In this document: piece after piece, positions 1-9,936 of the stretch | How the letters are laid out: each line of letters starts with the position of its first letter | Position numbering within the stretch: the stretch's first letter is position 1 | Assembly: GCA_905182995.1 (NCBI GenBank) | Contig: CAJJDP010000027.1 | Coordinates: 556,066-620,065, forward strand | DNA from: Paramecium octaurelia | Taxonomy: Eukaryota; Ciliophora; Oligohymenophorea; Peniculida; Parameciidae | DNA length: 64,000 nt | Reading direction: 5' to 3' | Translations under genes and position numbers: made by a program | Notes under the pieces: model-generated | Told to the model about the DNA's origin: nothing | Databases searched by the model: none | The model's input: only the letters and a program-made list of their open reading frames with translations

Positions 1-218
1 TGATGTATTCAAATCTCATTTTACATTAGTACATCAAAGAAGTAAATTTAAGACATGCAGATATATTAAAGAGTTAAATCTAAGAAAAACAAGGTAAAAT
101 CAAGTAAAAATCTACTAAAATGAACACAGCTGAGTTATTATAAAATAAGGATAAACTAAAAGTTATTGCATAAGAAGTACCTGATCTAGGAGATAAAGTA
201 AAAAAAGTAGAGATTTGA
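1..218 (+). CDS. 3' end of an unidentified gene (partial)
   Basis: With UGA as sole stop, one frame is open from the left edge to a TGA at 216-218 and uses several TAA/TAG as Gln. The visible C-terminus is about 71 residues, rich in Lys and Gln, ending in the sequence VPDLGDKVKKVEI. No domain is visible. The next gene starts only 53 bp downstream on the same strand. A splice joining the two is possible, because a GTA...CAG interval lies near the stop and the following 39 nt are open in frame. I treat them as separate because each has its own sensible end or start. No function can be assigned. Confidence 0.5.
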
Positions 219-271
219 TGAATTAAAATCAGCATAGAATATTATATATATAAATATTATTGTAAATTTTT

Positions 272-928
272 ATGATACCTAATCGCGAAAAATAACTAAA
301 TTAAAAAGAGTTAGAAGCTTTAAATCAAAAGAACAAAATAGCATCAATATTAATTGAAGATGCCTCATTTAATACTATGATCAATAAAAAGAGGGCTGAA
401 TTAAGTGACAAAGAATTCCTTAAATGGCTCGATTAAATAAAAAAGTCAGATCAGCAGAAGATGATTCCCATTAAAGAAGCTGGATAGGATAAACTTTTAG
501 TTAGCAAACCTAAATAAGGAAATATGAAATAAACTTAAAATCATGAATAACTAAAATCTTTTGGCCAATTGAAATAATAATTAGAATTAGAGAATATATA
601 GGCTCAAATTAAAAAAAATGCTTAGAAAGCACAAAACCAAATAGATCGGCAAAGATTAGGTGAATTTGCAACCAAAGATAATAATACTAAAAAAAGAGTT
701 GAAGAAAATCAAAAAATCCTAGAAGAAATGTTAAAGGAAAAATAAAAAGAATAGGAAAGGCAGGATTATTTTATTAATGAAGAGAAATATAAAAATTCTA
801 AATTGCATGGCCAAGATAAAGCCAAATTTGAGAGCAATCTTGATAAGTTAAAGTATCAATCTAAAAATACAAGCAAAGGCAAATTATTAACAAAATCTTT
901 TATTCCATCTCATAAAAGAGAACTATGA
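272..928 (+). CDS. Lys/Gln/Glu-rich coiled-coil protein, 218 aa
   Basis: A single intron-free ORF in the ciliate code runs from ATG 272 to TGA 926-928. The product is very rich in Lys, Gln, Glu and Asn. Its middle part, about residues 90-170, has the charged heptad-like pattern of a coiled coil, and there is no signal peptide or membrane segment. The C-terminus is basic (ends HKREL). It is not a family I recognise; many ciliate cytoskeletal and basal-body proteins look like this, but that is only an analogy. Confidence 0.7.
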
Positions 929-1206
929 TCAATACTTAATTTATACAAACATAATTGTTATATTAATATTTAATATTTAAGATTTTTATGATAAAAAAAT
1001 TATGAGAACTACTTCGAAAGAATTATGTGAGAAACTTTTCTAATAAAATTTTCAATCTCATAAATAAAATGATGGGCATTCTGTTTTGATCTTTCTTTCT
1101 TCAATTCAAATTTGAAATGGTTGAAATACCAAGTCGAAATTGTAAACCTCATAACATGACATCCTTTGATTATATTTTTAAGCATAAATAATATAGAATT
1201 TGACAA
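910..1206 (-). CDS. possible small gene or exon, 98 aa, convergent
   Basis: On the minus strand an ATG at 1206 opens a frame to TGA 910-912 with two or more TAG/TAA as Gln. The first about 65 codons have mixed, protein-like codon use (for example the peptide CHVMRFTISTWYFNHFKFEL), while the last part is AT-rich and overlaps the end of the plus-strand gene by 19 nt. No domain is recognisable. It could be a real short gene, a remnant, or chance; flanking introns could not be found. Confidence 0.3.
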
Positions 1207-1659
1207 ATCACGTATAATTATATTATATAATTCTAGGATGCTAGCTGAATTTCGGTCTAGTTTTAAGAATTGTTATTAATATTGAATTCTAAATAATTTA
1301 AAAGAGTTGTGATTTTTTTAATTATTTTATAATATCTCTATGTTTCTATTTGATTATTAAAGGAGGACGGAGGCAAAGCAAAGAAGTTTTGGTGCAATTT
1401 TGCTCTGATGATTAAAAATTTGTATGTATTTAATGATCAGTATTTATACATAAAATATAAAAATTTTTGCTTTAGATTTTAAAAAATCTTTAAAAATGTA
1501 ATAAGAAGCAGATTATGTAAATATTCATTTATATTTATTTAGAATTAAGATGAAAAATAAGTATACCAACTGAGGTAGTAAATTATTTGTTACAAGCAAG
1601 TTTAAAGGTAAGATTGAAAGTAACCATATAGAAATCACCACATAGAAAATGAAAAATTA
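929..1659. other. intergenic stretch with a compact GC-richer island
   Basis: Apart from the doubtful minus-strand ORF at 910-1206, no gene is seen. The stretch is strongly AT-rich except for an island near 1362-1420 that looks like part of a structured RNA (separate entry). Nothing else is recognised. Weak open sequence continues upstream of the SNF2 start: a 24-nt GTA...TAG interval at 1608-1631 could be an intron of a 5' exon, but no ATG in the right frame was found. Confidence 0.5.
1362..1495 (+). ncRNA. candidate structured small RNA (snRNA-like)
   Basis: A purine-rich, relatively GC-rich block begins near 1362 and contains a 6-bp hairpin (AGCAAA pairing with TTTGCT). It is followed by a longer AT stem (TATGTAT pairing with ATACATA), then AATTTTTG at about 1463-1469, which resembles an Sm site. 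A perfect 7-bp inverted repeat follows (AGATTTT at 1474-1480, AAAATCT at 1483-1489). The order 'Sm-like site then terminal stem' is that of Sm-class snRNAs. I could not match it to U1, U2, U4, U5 or U6, so this is inference from structure only. Confidence 0.22.
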
Positions 1660-4646
1660 ATGTTTCCATACAGTAAGGACTAGTGGGAGGCAGAAAGGGA
1701 AAAGATATTCCAGAATTCCATACAATATTTTCATGACAAAATCGATAAAAATGAGGAACTAAAATCCATTTTTAGAGAACGATACCCAAAGCTTAAATTG
1801 GATCAGACTTGCGATGTATAGTCTTTGATATGATTCCTTAGGATATGTCTTTATTTAGTGAACGAATGCAAGGGTATATTGAAAAGAGGAGATTGGATAT
1901 AGAATAGGAGCTAAAGAAAACCCACCAAAATGATCCAAAATATGTGAGTTTGAAAATTGAATTACTGTTTATAAATTCAAAGGAACTTTATGTGAAAGTT
2001 AAAGAGTCCATCTTGAATCCATTATTGTAGGAAGAAAATTAGGCAGTATTGTAATCAAGGATGCTGGAAAGATTATTACTAGATAGAAATTATTTTAAAA
2101 GAGACAAACCTTAGAGGAGGGCAGAGAGTAAGTTGTCAGATAAATTTGAATTAAGTATGATACGACACGAATAAGCAAGAAGGAAGAAGATAAAATAAAA
2201 AGAGTTCATGTCAGCAATATTTGCACATCAGATTGAGTTTATGGAATTCCATAGAAAGAAATACAAACATGCTAGAAAACGAAGTGTTTAGTTTAAGGTA
2301 GTATTGGAACAAAGAGAACAATAAAGAGATAAACAGATGAGAATGGAGCACATTCGAAGAGGAAATCTAGAAACTTATATTTAAGTTTTGGAGAAACTGG
2401 ATGAGGCTAAGAAAGAGAGAGTAGTTTCTATTTTGAGATAAACAGATCAATTTTTAAAGGATATAGGGGCTAGAGTGAAGATTTAAAAAGGTGAAGAAAT
2501 TACAGAGGAAGATGAAGTCATAGAAAATATGAATTCGAGCACTGGTTTGGGGTATGAATTAAGTTAAGCTAATAAAGTATATTATAATATAACTCATAAA
2601 ATAAAAGAAGTAATAACACAATAGCCAGCATTATTGGAAGGAGGATAATTGAAACAATACTAATTATAAGGATTAGATTGGTTAGTAAGTTTGTACAATA
2701 ACAATTTGAATGGTATTTTGGCTGATGAAATGGGTTTGGGTAAGACTATATAAACAATCTCTCTCTTGTGTTATTTGATAGAAACAAAAAAGAATTTTGG
2801 ACCATATTTCATTATTGTACCTTTATCAACATTGAGTAATTGGTCTAATGAATTTGAGAAATGGGCTCCGTCAATTAAGAAAATTATTTACAAGGGTTCT
2901 CCTTAAATAAGAAAGGAAATATCAAAATAAATGAGAACAACTAAATGGAACATCTGTCTAACTACTTATGAATATGTACTAAAGGACAAGTTAACTTTAT
3001 CAAAATATGAATGGAAATACATAATAGTTGATGAAGGACATAGGATGAAGAATTCAAGAAGCAAATTCGCAATGATCTTAGGATAATAATATCAAAGCGA
3101 AAGAAGATTATTACTTACAGGAACTCCATTACAAAATAATATTGCAGAATTGTGGGCTTTATTGAATTTTTTGTTACCAAAAGTGTTTTCATCTTGTGAA
3201 GACTTCGAAAAATGGTTCTAAACTCCATTAAACATAATGGGAGCAAGTGAGAAGGATCTTTAATTGGATGAAGAAGAATAATTGTTGATTATTAATAGAT
3301 TGCATTAAGTGCTTAGACCATTCTTATTAAGAAGAGTGAAAAAGGACGTAGAGAAGGAATTGCCTAGAAAAACAGAATACGTCATTAAGATAAAGTTATC
3401 AGCTTGGCAAAAGAAAATATATGATTAAATTAATTAAAGAGGAGTTATGACTTTTGATTAATAATCAGGGAAGAGCGGGTCTTAAGCATTATAGAATTTG
3501 ATGATGTAATTAAGAAAGATTTGTAATCATCCCTATCTATTTATGTTGAATTTGGATATGAATAGAGTTACAGATGAAATTTGGAGATCCAGTGGAAAAT
3601 TTGAATTATTGGATAGAATTATTCCTAAATTGTTATACTTTAAACATCGATTACTAATATTTAGTTAAATGACATAATTGATGGATATAATGGAAGCATT
3701 TTTTGAGTATAGAGGATGGAGATATTTGAGATTGGATGGATCAACTAAATCAGAAGACAGAGAATCTAGAATTCAATTGTTTAATTAAGAAAATTCAATC
3801 TATAATATTTTCTTATTAAGTACAAGAGCTGGTGGGTTGGGATTGAATCTATAATCTGCAGATACTGTCGTATTGTTTGATAGTGATTGGAATCCAATGA
3901 TGGATTTATAAGCGTAGGATAGAGCATATAGAATTGGATAAAAAAATGAGGTTAGAGTACTTAGATTGATTACAGCTACATAAATTGAAGGGAATATTCT
4001 CAGTAAGGCTGAACACAAGATGGGATTGGATGCAGTTATCATTTAAGCAGGATTGTATAATTAAAGATCAACTGATCAAGAAAGAAGAGAACGTTTATAA
4101 GATTTCTTTAGACAAAAGAATAAAGTGGATTTGTTTGAAGCAGAAGAGATTCCTGATGACACTTAAATAAATGAATGGATAGCAAGAAGCGAAGAAGAAT
4201 TTGAGATGTTTAATGAGTTGGATAGATAGAGGTATGAACAAGAAAAATTGATTTACAAAAACTTTAATGAGAATAAGGATGATCAATATTACAATTATAG
4301 ATTAATTTAAGATGATGAAGTTCCTGAATGGATTACATCTAAATAAAATGAAGTTCAGGAAGTTAAAGAATATGGCAGAGGTTAAAGAGAAAGGAAATAA
4401 GTTGTTTATTATCTTCCTGAAGCATCTCCAATTCAAGAAGAATAACAAGATGACATGAATGAATTAGATTTTAAAATGGATGATTAAATTGATATTGAGT
4501 AAAATCAAGTGTTTTAAGATGATCTTGATTTACCAAAAATATAGAGAAAAACAAAAAAATTAAGATAAATAGATAATGATGAAGGCAACAGTAATAATGT
4601 TGATGAAAATGAACCAAAACTAAAAAGTAAACGTAAACTTAATTGA
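1660..4646 (+). CDS. SNF2-family chromatin remodelling ATPase (Brahma/BRG1 type)
   Basis: About 986 aa after removal of one 26-nt intron (1816-1841). In order: an HSA-like basic helix (from about residue 158, start RRKKIKQKEFMSA) that in this family binds actin-related proteins; the SNF2 ATPase lobe with Walker A DEMGLGKT (about 346) and the box DEGHRMKN (about 448), where DEGH is typical of the BRM/SNF2 subgroup; the RecA-like second lobe with [10 protein letters not shown] and an arginine-finger block ending QDRAYRIGQ; then a basic GRGQRERKQVVY segment like the start of a SnAC domain, and an acidic tail. QLQ and bromodomain were not seen. It acts in the nucleus, sliding or ejecting nucleosomes. 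ATG 1660 is the first in-frame start; a small upstream exon is possible. Its stop lies 3 bp from the stop of the convergent neighbour. Confidence 0.9.
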
Positions 4647-4649
4647 TAA

Positions 4650-5069
4650 TCACAATTTATTCAATTTATTCCAAACAAAATATATATAAAAATAAACTTA
4701 TAAATTCATTATTATTTCGATTCTAAAGAATATAAATTCCTAAATAGGTCTATTCATTTATGATTTTAATAACTGATTACTGTCAATGTTCACATTATGA
4801 AGTAGTAATCTTCCCACTTCTAAGAAATGAACATCTTTAGGAATCTATATTATTTTCTCAATAATTTCATCTAAAAGAAACAGCAATGATTATTGAAATC
4901 AACTTCCTAAAGCCAAATATTTATATATTAGTTAATCCTTTTAAGATTTATATAATTGAATTTTGTTTATTGTCGAATCACGTTTGCAATTAAATATAGA
5001 AAGAGGCATCTTACCTGCACCTCTTGGAATATTAAAGACTTTATTGATTTTTAATTTTAAGTTTCCCAT
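4650..5069 (-). CDS. small unidentified protein, about 128 aa
   Basis: Two good coding blocks on the minus strand join in frame if a 33-nt interval beginning GTT and ending TTTTAG is removed. The second block (EIIEKIIQIPKDVHFLEVGR and onward) is clearly protein-like. Start ATG 5069, stop TGA 4650-4652. The intron start GTT rather than the usual GTA makes the model less certain, and another ATG at about 5120 in a different frame is an alternative. No family was recognised. It is convergent with the SNF2 gene, with only 3 bp between the stop codons, so the 3' UTRs must overlap. Confidence 0.5.
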
Positions 5070-5235
5070 CCTGTCGCTTTTAATTGTGATTGGGTCCAAA
5101 CATGTCAGACTCCTCTTGTAATGAGCAAAGTCTATAGAGCTTAGAGTTGAATAAAATGAGACTTTCTTGAAAGCATTATTGAGTATTTGGTTATTTTATT
5201 TTAAAATTTAAAATAAATCAAATCCATTATTTTGC

Positions 5236-5702
5236 ATGGTTCAAGTAAAGAGATAAGATAGAAGAAAAGTCTATGAATATTTGTTATTGGAAGGTGTTAT
5301 TGTTATCAAGAAGGTATATTTTCATAAGAATTCAAGGACATGGCACTTCCACTCCATGCTGAAACAGGAGTAAAGAACTTAGAAGTTTGGATGCTTTTGA
5401 GAAGCTTGAGAGACAAAAAGCTTGTGGATTTGGTATTCTCATGGCAATACTACTATTATTACCTTAAGGCTGAAGGTGTTAAATATGTCAGAGATAAATT
5501 GGGTATATGAAAAACATCTATCATAAAAGGCATTGTCGAGGATGTTATCCCAGCCACTTTCAAGAAAGCAGATAAAAAGTTTGATGAAGATGTTCCTGAA
5601 TAAAGAAGAGGCCCAAGAGGAAATAAGCCCTTCGGAAGAGGTGGTAATAGAGGACCAAGAAGAGCAGAAGAAGGAACAGAAACAGCATAACAATAACAAT
5701 GA
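5236..5702 (+). CDS. RPS10: 40S ribosomal protein eS10
   Basis: 138 aa after splicing out 23-nt (5314-5336) and 27-nt (5503-5529) introns. The protein opens with basic residues, then the eS10 core motifs YEYLLLEGVIVIKKD, LEVWMLLRSLRDKKLVDLVF, the aromatic run SWQYYYYYLKAEG and IVEDVIPATFKK. It ends with the typical Arg/Gly-rich tail (GPRGNKPFGRGGNRGPRR) and a short Gln run. eS10 sits in the head of the small ribosomal subunit near the mRNA entry side. Length is slightly shorter than animal eS10 (about 165 aa). The intron phases restore a perfect eS10 frame, so this is a secure call. Confidence 0.95.
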
Positions 5703-5751
5703 AATTGATATATAAAAATGGTACATTATATATTTCTATCTATGCTTTAAT

Positions 5752-7312
5752 TCAATCCCGTTTACTCTTAGTGTTTCTATTAGTTTTTTAAGGGTTGTCA
5801 GAAGGCATTCCTCTAAACATATTTTATATTTTCTTGTCCATTTCCGAGTAAATTTTTCTCATAGCCACCATAAATATTATGAAAACTCCTCCAATAATAG
5901 TGATTGTTAAGATTAGATTTTAATAATATTTGGTTCTTCTCTCAAACATCAGATCTATTGATTTAACAGAACTTGACACTTTTCCAAATGTATTTATTAA
6001 AGCAACCAATTCATTTCTTTTCAATTTTCCTGAAAATTCACTTGGAGATTCAGAAAATAGAATTTTTAATGCTGTTCCCAACCCATATGTTTGCATCTTT
6101 CCAAATACTCTACATTTTTGACATTCCACACAATCCATAATTCTACTTATGTTATGAATATATCTTTGGTAATCCTTCTTTTAATCCTAATAATAATAAT
6201 GTTTAATAAATTACAAATGTTATTTAATTGAAGAATTATTATTCATCAAAAGGTTTAGAGCATTAGTTATTTCCTAGAGATAAGATAGCGTTCAATAGAT
6301 ATTTAGATCTAGTATCTTCTTCAAAAGACATAGAATTTATATCATGTGTTTGAATTCCAGGAGATGCTAATATGACTGCTCTTAATAGAACTGAATATAT
6401 AAAGAACAAGTTTCGAATTCTTTCAGGATGATTACCTACTCTTTCGAAATATAATGAATAATTTGGATAGGTTTTATTTGTTGATAAATCAACATAAAAC
6501 TCACTCAACTAAGTCGAAATCGAAGTATGCAATCCCTAAATTAATTTATTCAATGCTCTCTTCTCTCTACACATTTCATTCAATGAACCTTAGTAACAGT
6601 TTTCTTTGTATATAACATCCCAAATGTGTTGTCCTTAGTATCCTGTAAAGGCTTCAGGATTTAATTTCAAATCAACATAGACACCCTTGTCATTATCGAT
6701 ATCTTCAACATGCCATATCCATTCAGAGGGAGCTACAACTCTTTAATGAAATTACATAGATATCTTTCTGACTCCCAGAATGCGAAATCATCCTTTGGCT
6801 AATTAATTGGGGAGGATACTGGGGACAACCAATTGGATGGAATCTTGAATATATTAGCCTTATTACTTCTGATGTGTTACAAGTGCAAATTACACATTTT
6901 TTACTTGTGCAAATATATTCCCCAATAGAGAATGGACAATCATTTTCTAAATTGACTCTGAAGATCTTAAAATATTTTTTGTACTATAAATTCGATACTT
7001 ATTTTTACAGTCAATTCATCCAATAGAGGGAATATTTGATCATTCACTGATTTGAGTGTTTTAAAATCTTAACAGCTGTCCTCAACAATTCCTTCATATT
7101 TAAAGCTTTTTTCCAACTAATTGTTTGATAACTTTAATTACTAATAAGTAGTTCAATCCTGTTATAATTATTCCTGCAATGTATGCATAAATCAGCGAAG
7201 AAATGCATTTGCCCATCATCTTTAATTCCCACTCTTTTCTTTGTCTTCTTTTAGCTCTCTGTATTTTCAATTATGCAAGCTCGTCTACAATATCATCTTA
7301 TCCTGTTTACAT
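5752..7312 (-). CDS. ERO1: endoplasmic reticulum oxidoreductin 1 (ERO1)
   Basis: 478 aa from six exons with introns of 25, 25, 23, 23 and 28 nt. ERO1 reoxidises protein disulfide isomerase with FAD and passes electrons to oxygen in the ER lumen. Visible family blocks: [20 protein letters not shown], the N-terminal cysteine cluster around [14 protein letters not shown] and [52 protein letters not shown], and the active-site block [20 protein letters not shown] with its CxxCxxC. A hydrophobic segment near residue 45 ([17 protein letters not shown]) follows a basic N-terminus, and a second one lies after the catalytic core ([18 protein letters not shown]). It is thus predicted to be membrane-anchored, unlike soluble animal ERO1; yeast Ero1 is also membrane-associated. 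ATG 7312 precedes the first hydrophobic segment in frame. Confidence 0.93.
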
Positions 7313-7641
7313 AATAAAGTAATTATAATTTATATTTAATTAATTTTAGTTTAAATCTAAATCTATGTACACGTATGATAAATAAGTGATCTAAATAATA
7401 CTTAAAATTTTAGTCATCCTCATATACTTTTAATAATATCAGTTAGCATTACTATCAACAATTTAGGTATTTGTTGTATAAGAAAGAAAAGTACAAAGAA
7501 CTTCAATGTTAAGGTAATAAAATTGAAGACTTTTTTAAAGTTAAAGTTACATTAGATTTAATCTGTTGAATACAAAAGACTACTCATAATGATAATTGAT
7601 AACTTTTGATTTCGATTTCTTATTAATAATTACAATTTAAT
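7313..7641. other. divergent intergenic region between ERO1 and the phosphodiesterase gene
   Basis: About 330 bp of AT-rich DNA between two divergently transcribed genes, so it must hold both promoters. No coding frame or clear motif was seen. Confidence 0.6.
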
Positions 7642-9614
7642 ATGTTGGCTTCAAGATCTGATTCTCAATTAAGAAGTCTTGAAAATCCAGATAAATAAAC
7701 GATGAGAGGAGAATCTTCCAAAAGAAGTGATAAATTGCTTGAAATTCCAAGAAAAAAGCTCAATATGAGGTTATTGTTTTTATTACAGTTAGATTGTATA
7801 CTGAGCAGGAACAAAAGATTTAGAATTTAATTAATTCTAAGTCAGTTACAATTAGTATTATTGCATTGGTTGGAATATATGCTATTTTGATTTTTGTTAT
7901 TGTAGCTTTAGAGGAATTGATGGATGAGACAGAATTCAACAATGTGTCCATAATACTGAGTTGGATTGAATTAGGAATCCTAATTGTTTTCATTTTAGAA
8001 ATAGCAGTTGGCTTATATGCATGGGGTGTGATGGTAAGAATTAAAATATAAATTAGAAATATTACAAAGATAAATGGTTGATTTTGGATACTCTCATTAT
8101 ATTATTGTCTCTCTTTTTTGTGATCTTTGAATTGGCAGATTAGAAAACATCAAATGTAGTCAAAGTGATCTAGGCTGTTTTTCGATTCTTACGAATATTT
8201 CTACTCATAAGAAAGGCTTAGACTTTCAGAAGACTGTCAACAATATCCACTATCTCTACACCAGCTGAAAAGATTGTTCGATTTTTATCAGAATTGAAAG
8301 AAGTGATAGAACTTGAAAGTATGAAATTGGATATCGATTATTGCATTGATAAAATAGGTAACAACTAATTATATTAAATGGGAAAGTTGGATGAGGACAA
8401 TGCTGAGGTAAATGCTGAATATAATTATAGGCTATGGGTTGGTTGAATTAAAGTCAATAGGGTAAAAGTAGTGTGAGGAAAATTGTCACAGTTGATTAAC
8501 AGCAGTAACAGAAAAAAGTACTAGCCAACTTTTAAAAATTGAACATTCCCAAAAGAGTAATCATTTGCAACATGTCATTAGGTTCTAGAGTTGTTAGATA
8601 AATAACATGATGATTTATATATTGATCCATTTGAGTGTGACAAATTAAGTGGAGGGGAAGGGTTGGTGTATTTAATGTTATTTCTCTTTGAAAACTACAA
8701 TCTTTATGATGTTTTCTTGATTAAACCCAAAGTTGTAAGAAGTTATTTCGAGGAAGTAATGAGAGGATATCAAGATAACCCATATCATAATAGAGTGCAT
8801 GCATAAGATGTGGCATAAACATGCAATTTTTTGTTGAATAGATGCAAATTTATTGAAATTGGTTAATTGGATGAACAAGATATCGCTTGTGTTCTTATTG
8901 CAGGTGCCATTCATGACTATGGACATCCTGGTCTAACGAATGCCTTTCTTATTAATAGTAAAAATGACTTAGCATTAACTTACAATGATTAAAGCGTTTT
9001 GGAAATGTTTCATCCATCTTAATGTTTCAAAATTGCTTGGACAAACCAGAAAGCAAACATCTTTGAAAGTCTGACATTCCAAAAATACAGAAGGATTAGA
9101 GAATCTATTATCTCGATGGTTTTATCCACTGACATGGCTCATCATGCTTCTGAATTAGCTATTACCAATAGTAGAGTGGCAGCACGTAAGTTATGTTCTT
9201 TGAATTTAGCCGACTTTGAACCATATGGGAAGGATAAGTAAAGATTAATGGATTTGGTTGTTCATTCTTCAGATGTATCAAATCCAACAAAAAGCTTTGA
9301 AATCTACAAGCAGTGGACTGAGAGAGTTCTGACAGAGTTTTGGTTACAAGGAGATAAAGAACGAGAACTCGGTTTGCCTATCTCCTATCTTTGCAATAGA
9401 TATACAACCAACATGGCAGAGGCCTAACTGGGGTATTTTTAAACTTAATCATATTAGCTTTATTGATTATGTGGTCAAACCAACATTTTCTTGTGTTTTG
9501 GGTTTTCTTCCAGCCTTTGAGCCTTATCTCGAAAATCTAGATAAGAATAAGGCTAAATGGCAAGAACTTGTTGGATACTACAAACAATAATTGGCCTCCA
9601 TTTAAACCTAATGA
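7642..9614 (+). CDS. voltage-sensor-like membrane domain fused to class I cyclic nucleotide phosphodiesterase
   Basis: About 625 aa, introns of 23, 23, 25 and 25 nt. Residues about 68-190 form four hydrophobic helices like an S1-S4 voltage sensor: S1 (ISIIALVGIYAILIFVIV); S2 with an acidic, aromatic C-terminal half (FILEIAVGLYAWG); S3 with an Asp (KWLILDTLIILLSL); and an S4-like helix with arginines at three-residue spacing (FRFLRIFLLIRKAQTFRR). The C-terminal half is a class I PDE: HNRVHAQDV (about 359), HDYGHPG (about 399) and HSSDVSNPTK (about 517) give the metal-binding His and Asp set, followed by the usual AEAQLGF..DYVVKP region. It would hydrolyse cAMP or cGMP at a membrane. Start ATG 7642 needs one extra base in an A-run at 7752-7757 to stay in frame (PRKKAQYEV); with it the spliced length is a whole number of codons. 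This is likely a base-calling error, but a real break cannot be excluded. Confidence 0.85.
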
Positions 9615-9936
9615 TTAACAGATAAATATTTAAAAATTTTGTGTGATCCTCAATTTAAATATAATTTTGTAACCTATATAAATTAAGTTCCCTTTAATTC
9701 AAATGAATAATTTGGAAATTATTTGTAATCTAGTGAAATATTAATTTGGGAATATATATACTTAGCAGATAACAATTGTGAATTGATATACTGTTGTAAA
9801 ATTATTTGAATGTGAATTAAGTAAAATCTATTGGAATAAAAAAAGTCAATGTTCTCTTAAATTACTGATTATATCAATCATCTAAAGAATAAGGAAATTA
9901 AACTATATGGTATTAATTAATTTATCTAATAATTTA
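9615..9936. other. intergenic, AT-rich
   Basis: Roughly 320 bp between two plus-strand genes. It should contain the PDE 3' end and the kinase promoter. No ORF, repeat or structured element was recognised. Confidence 0.6.
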
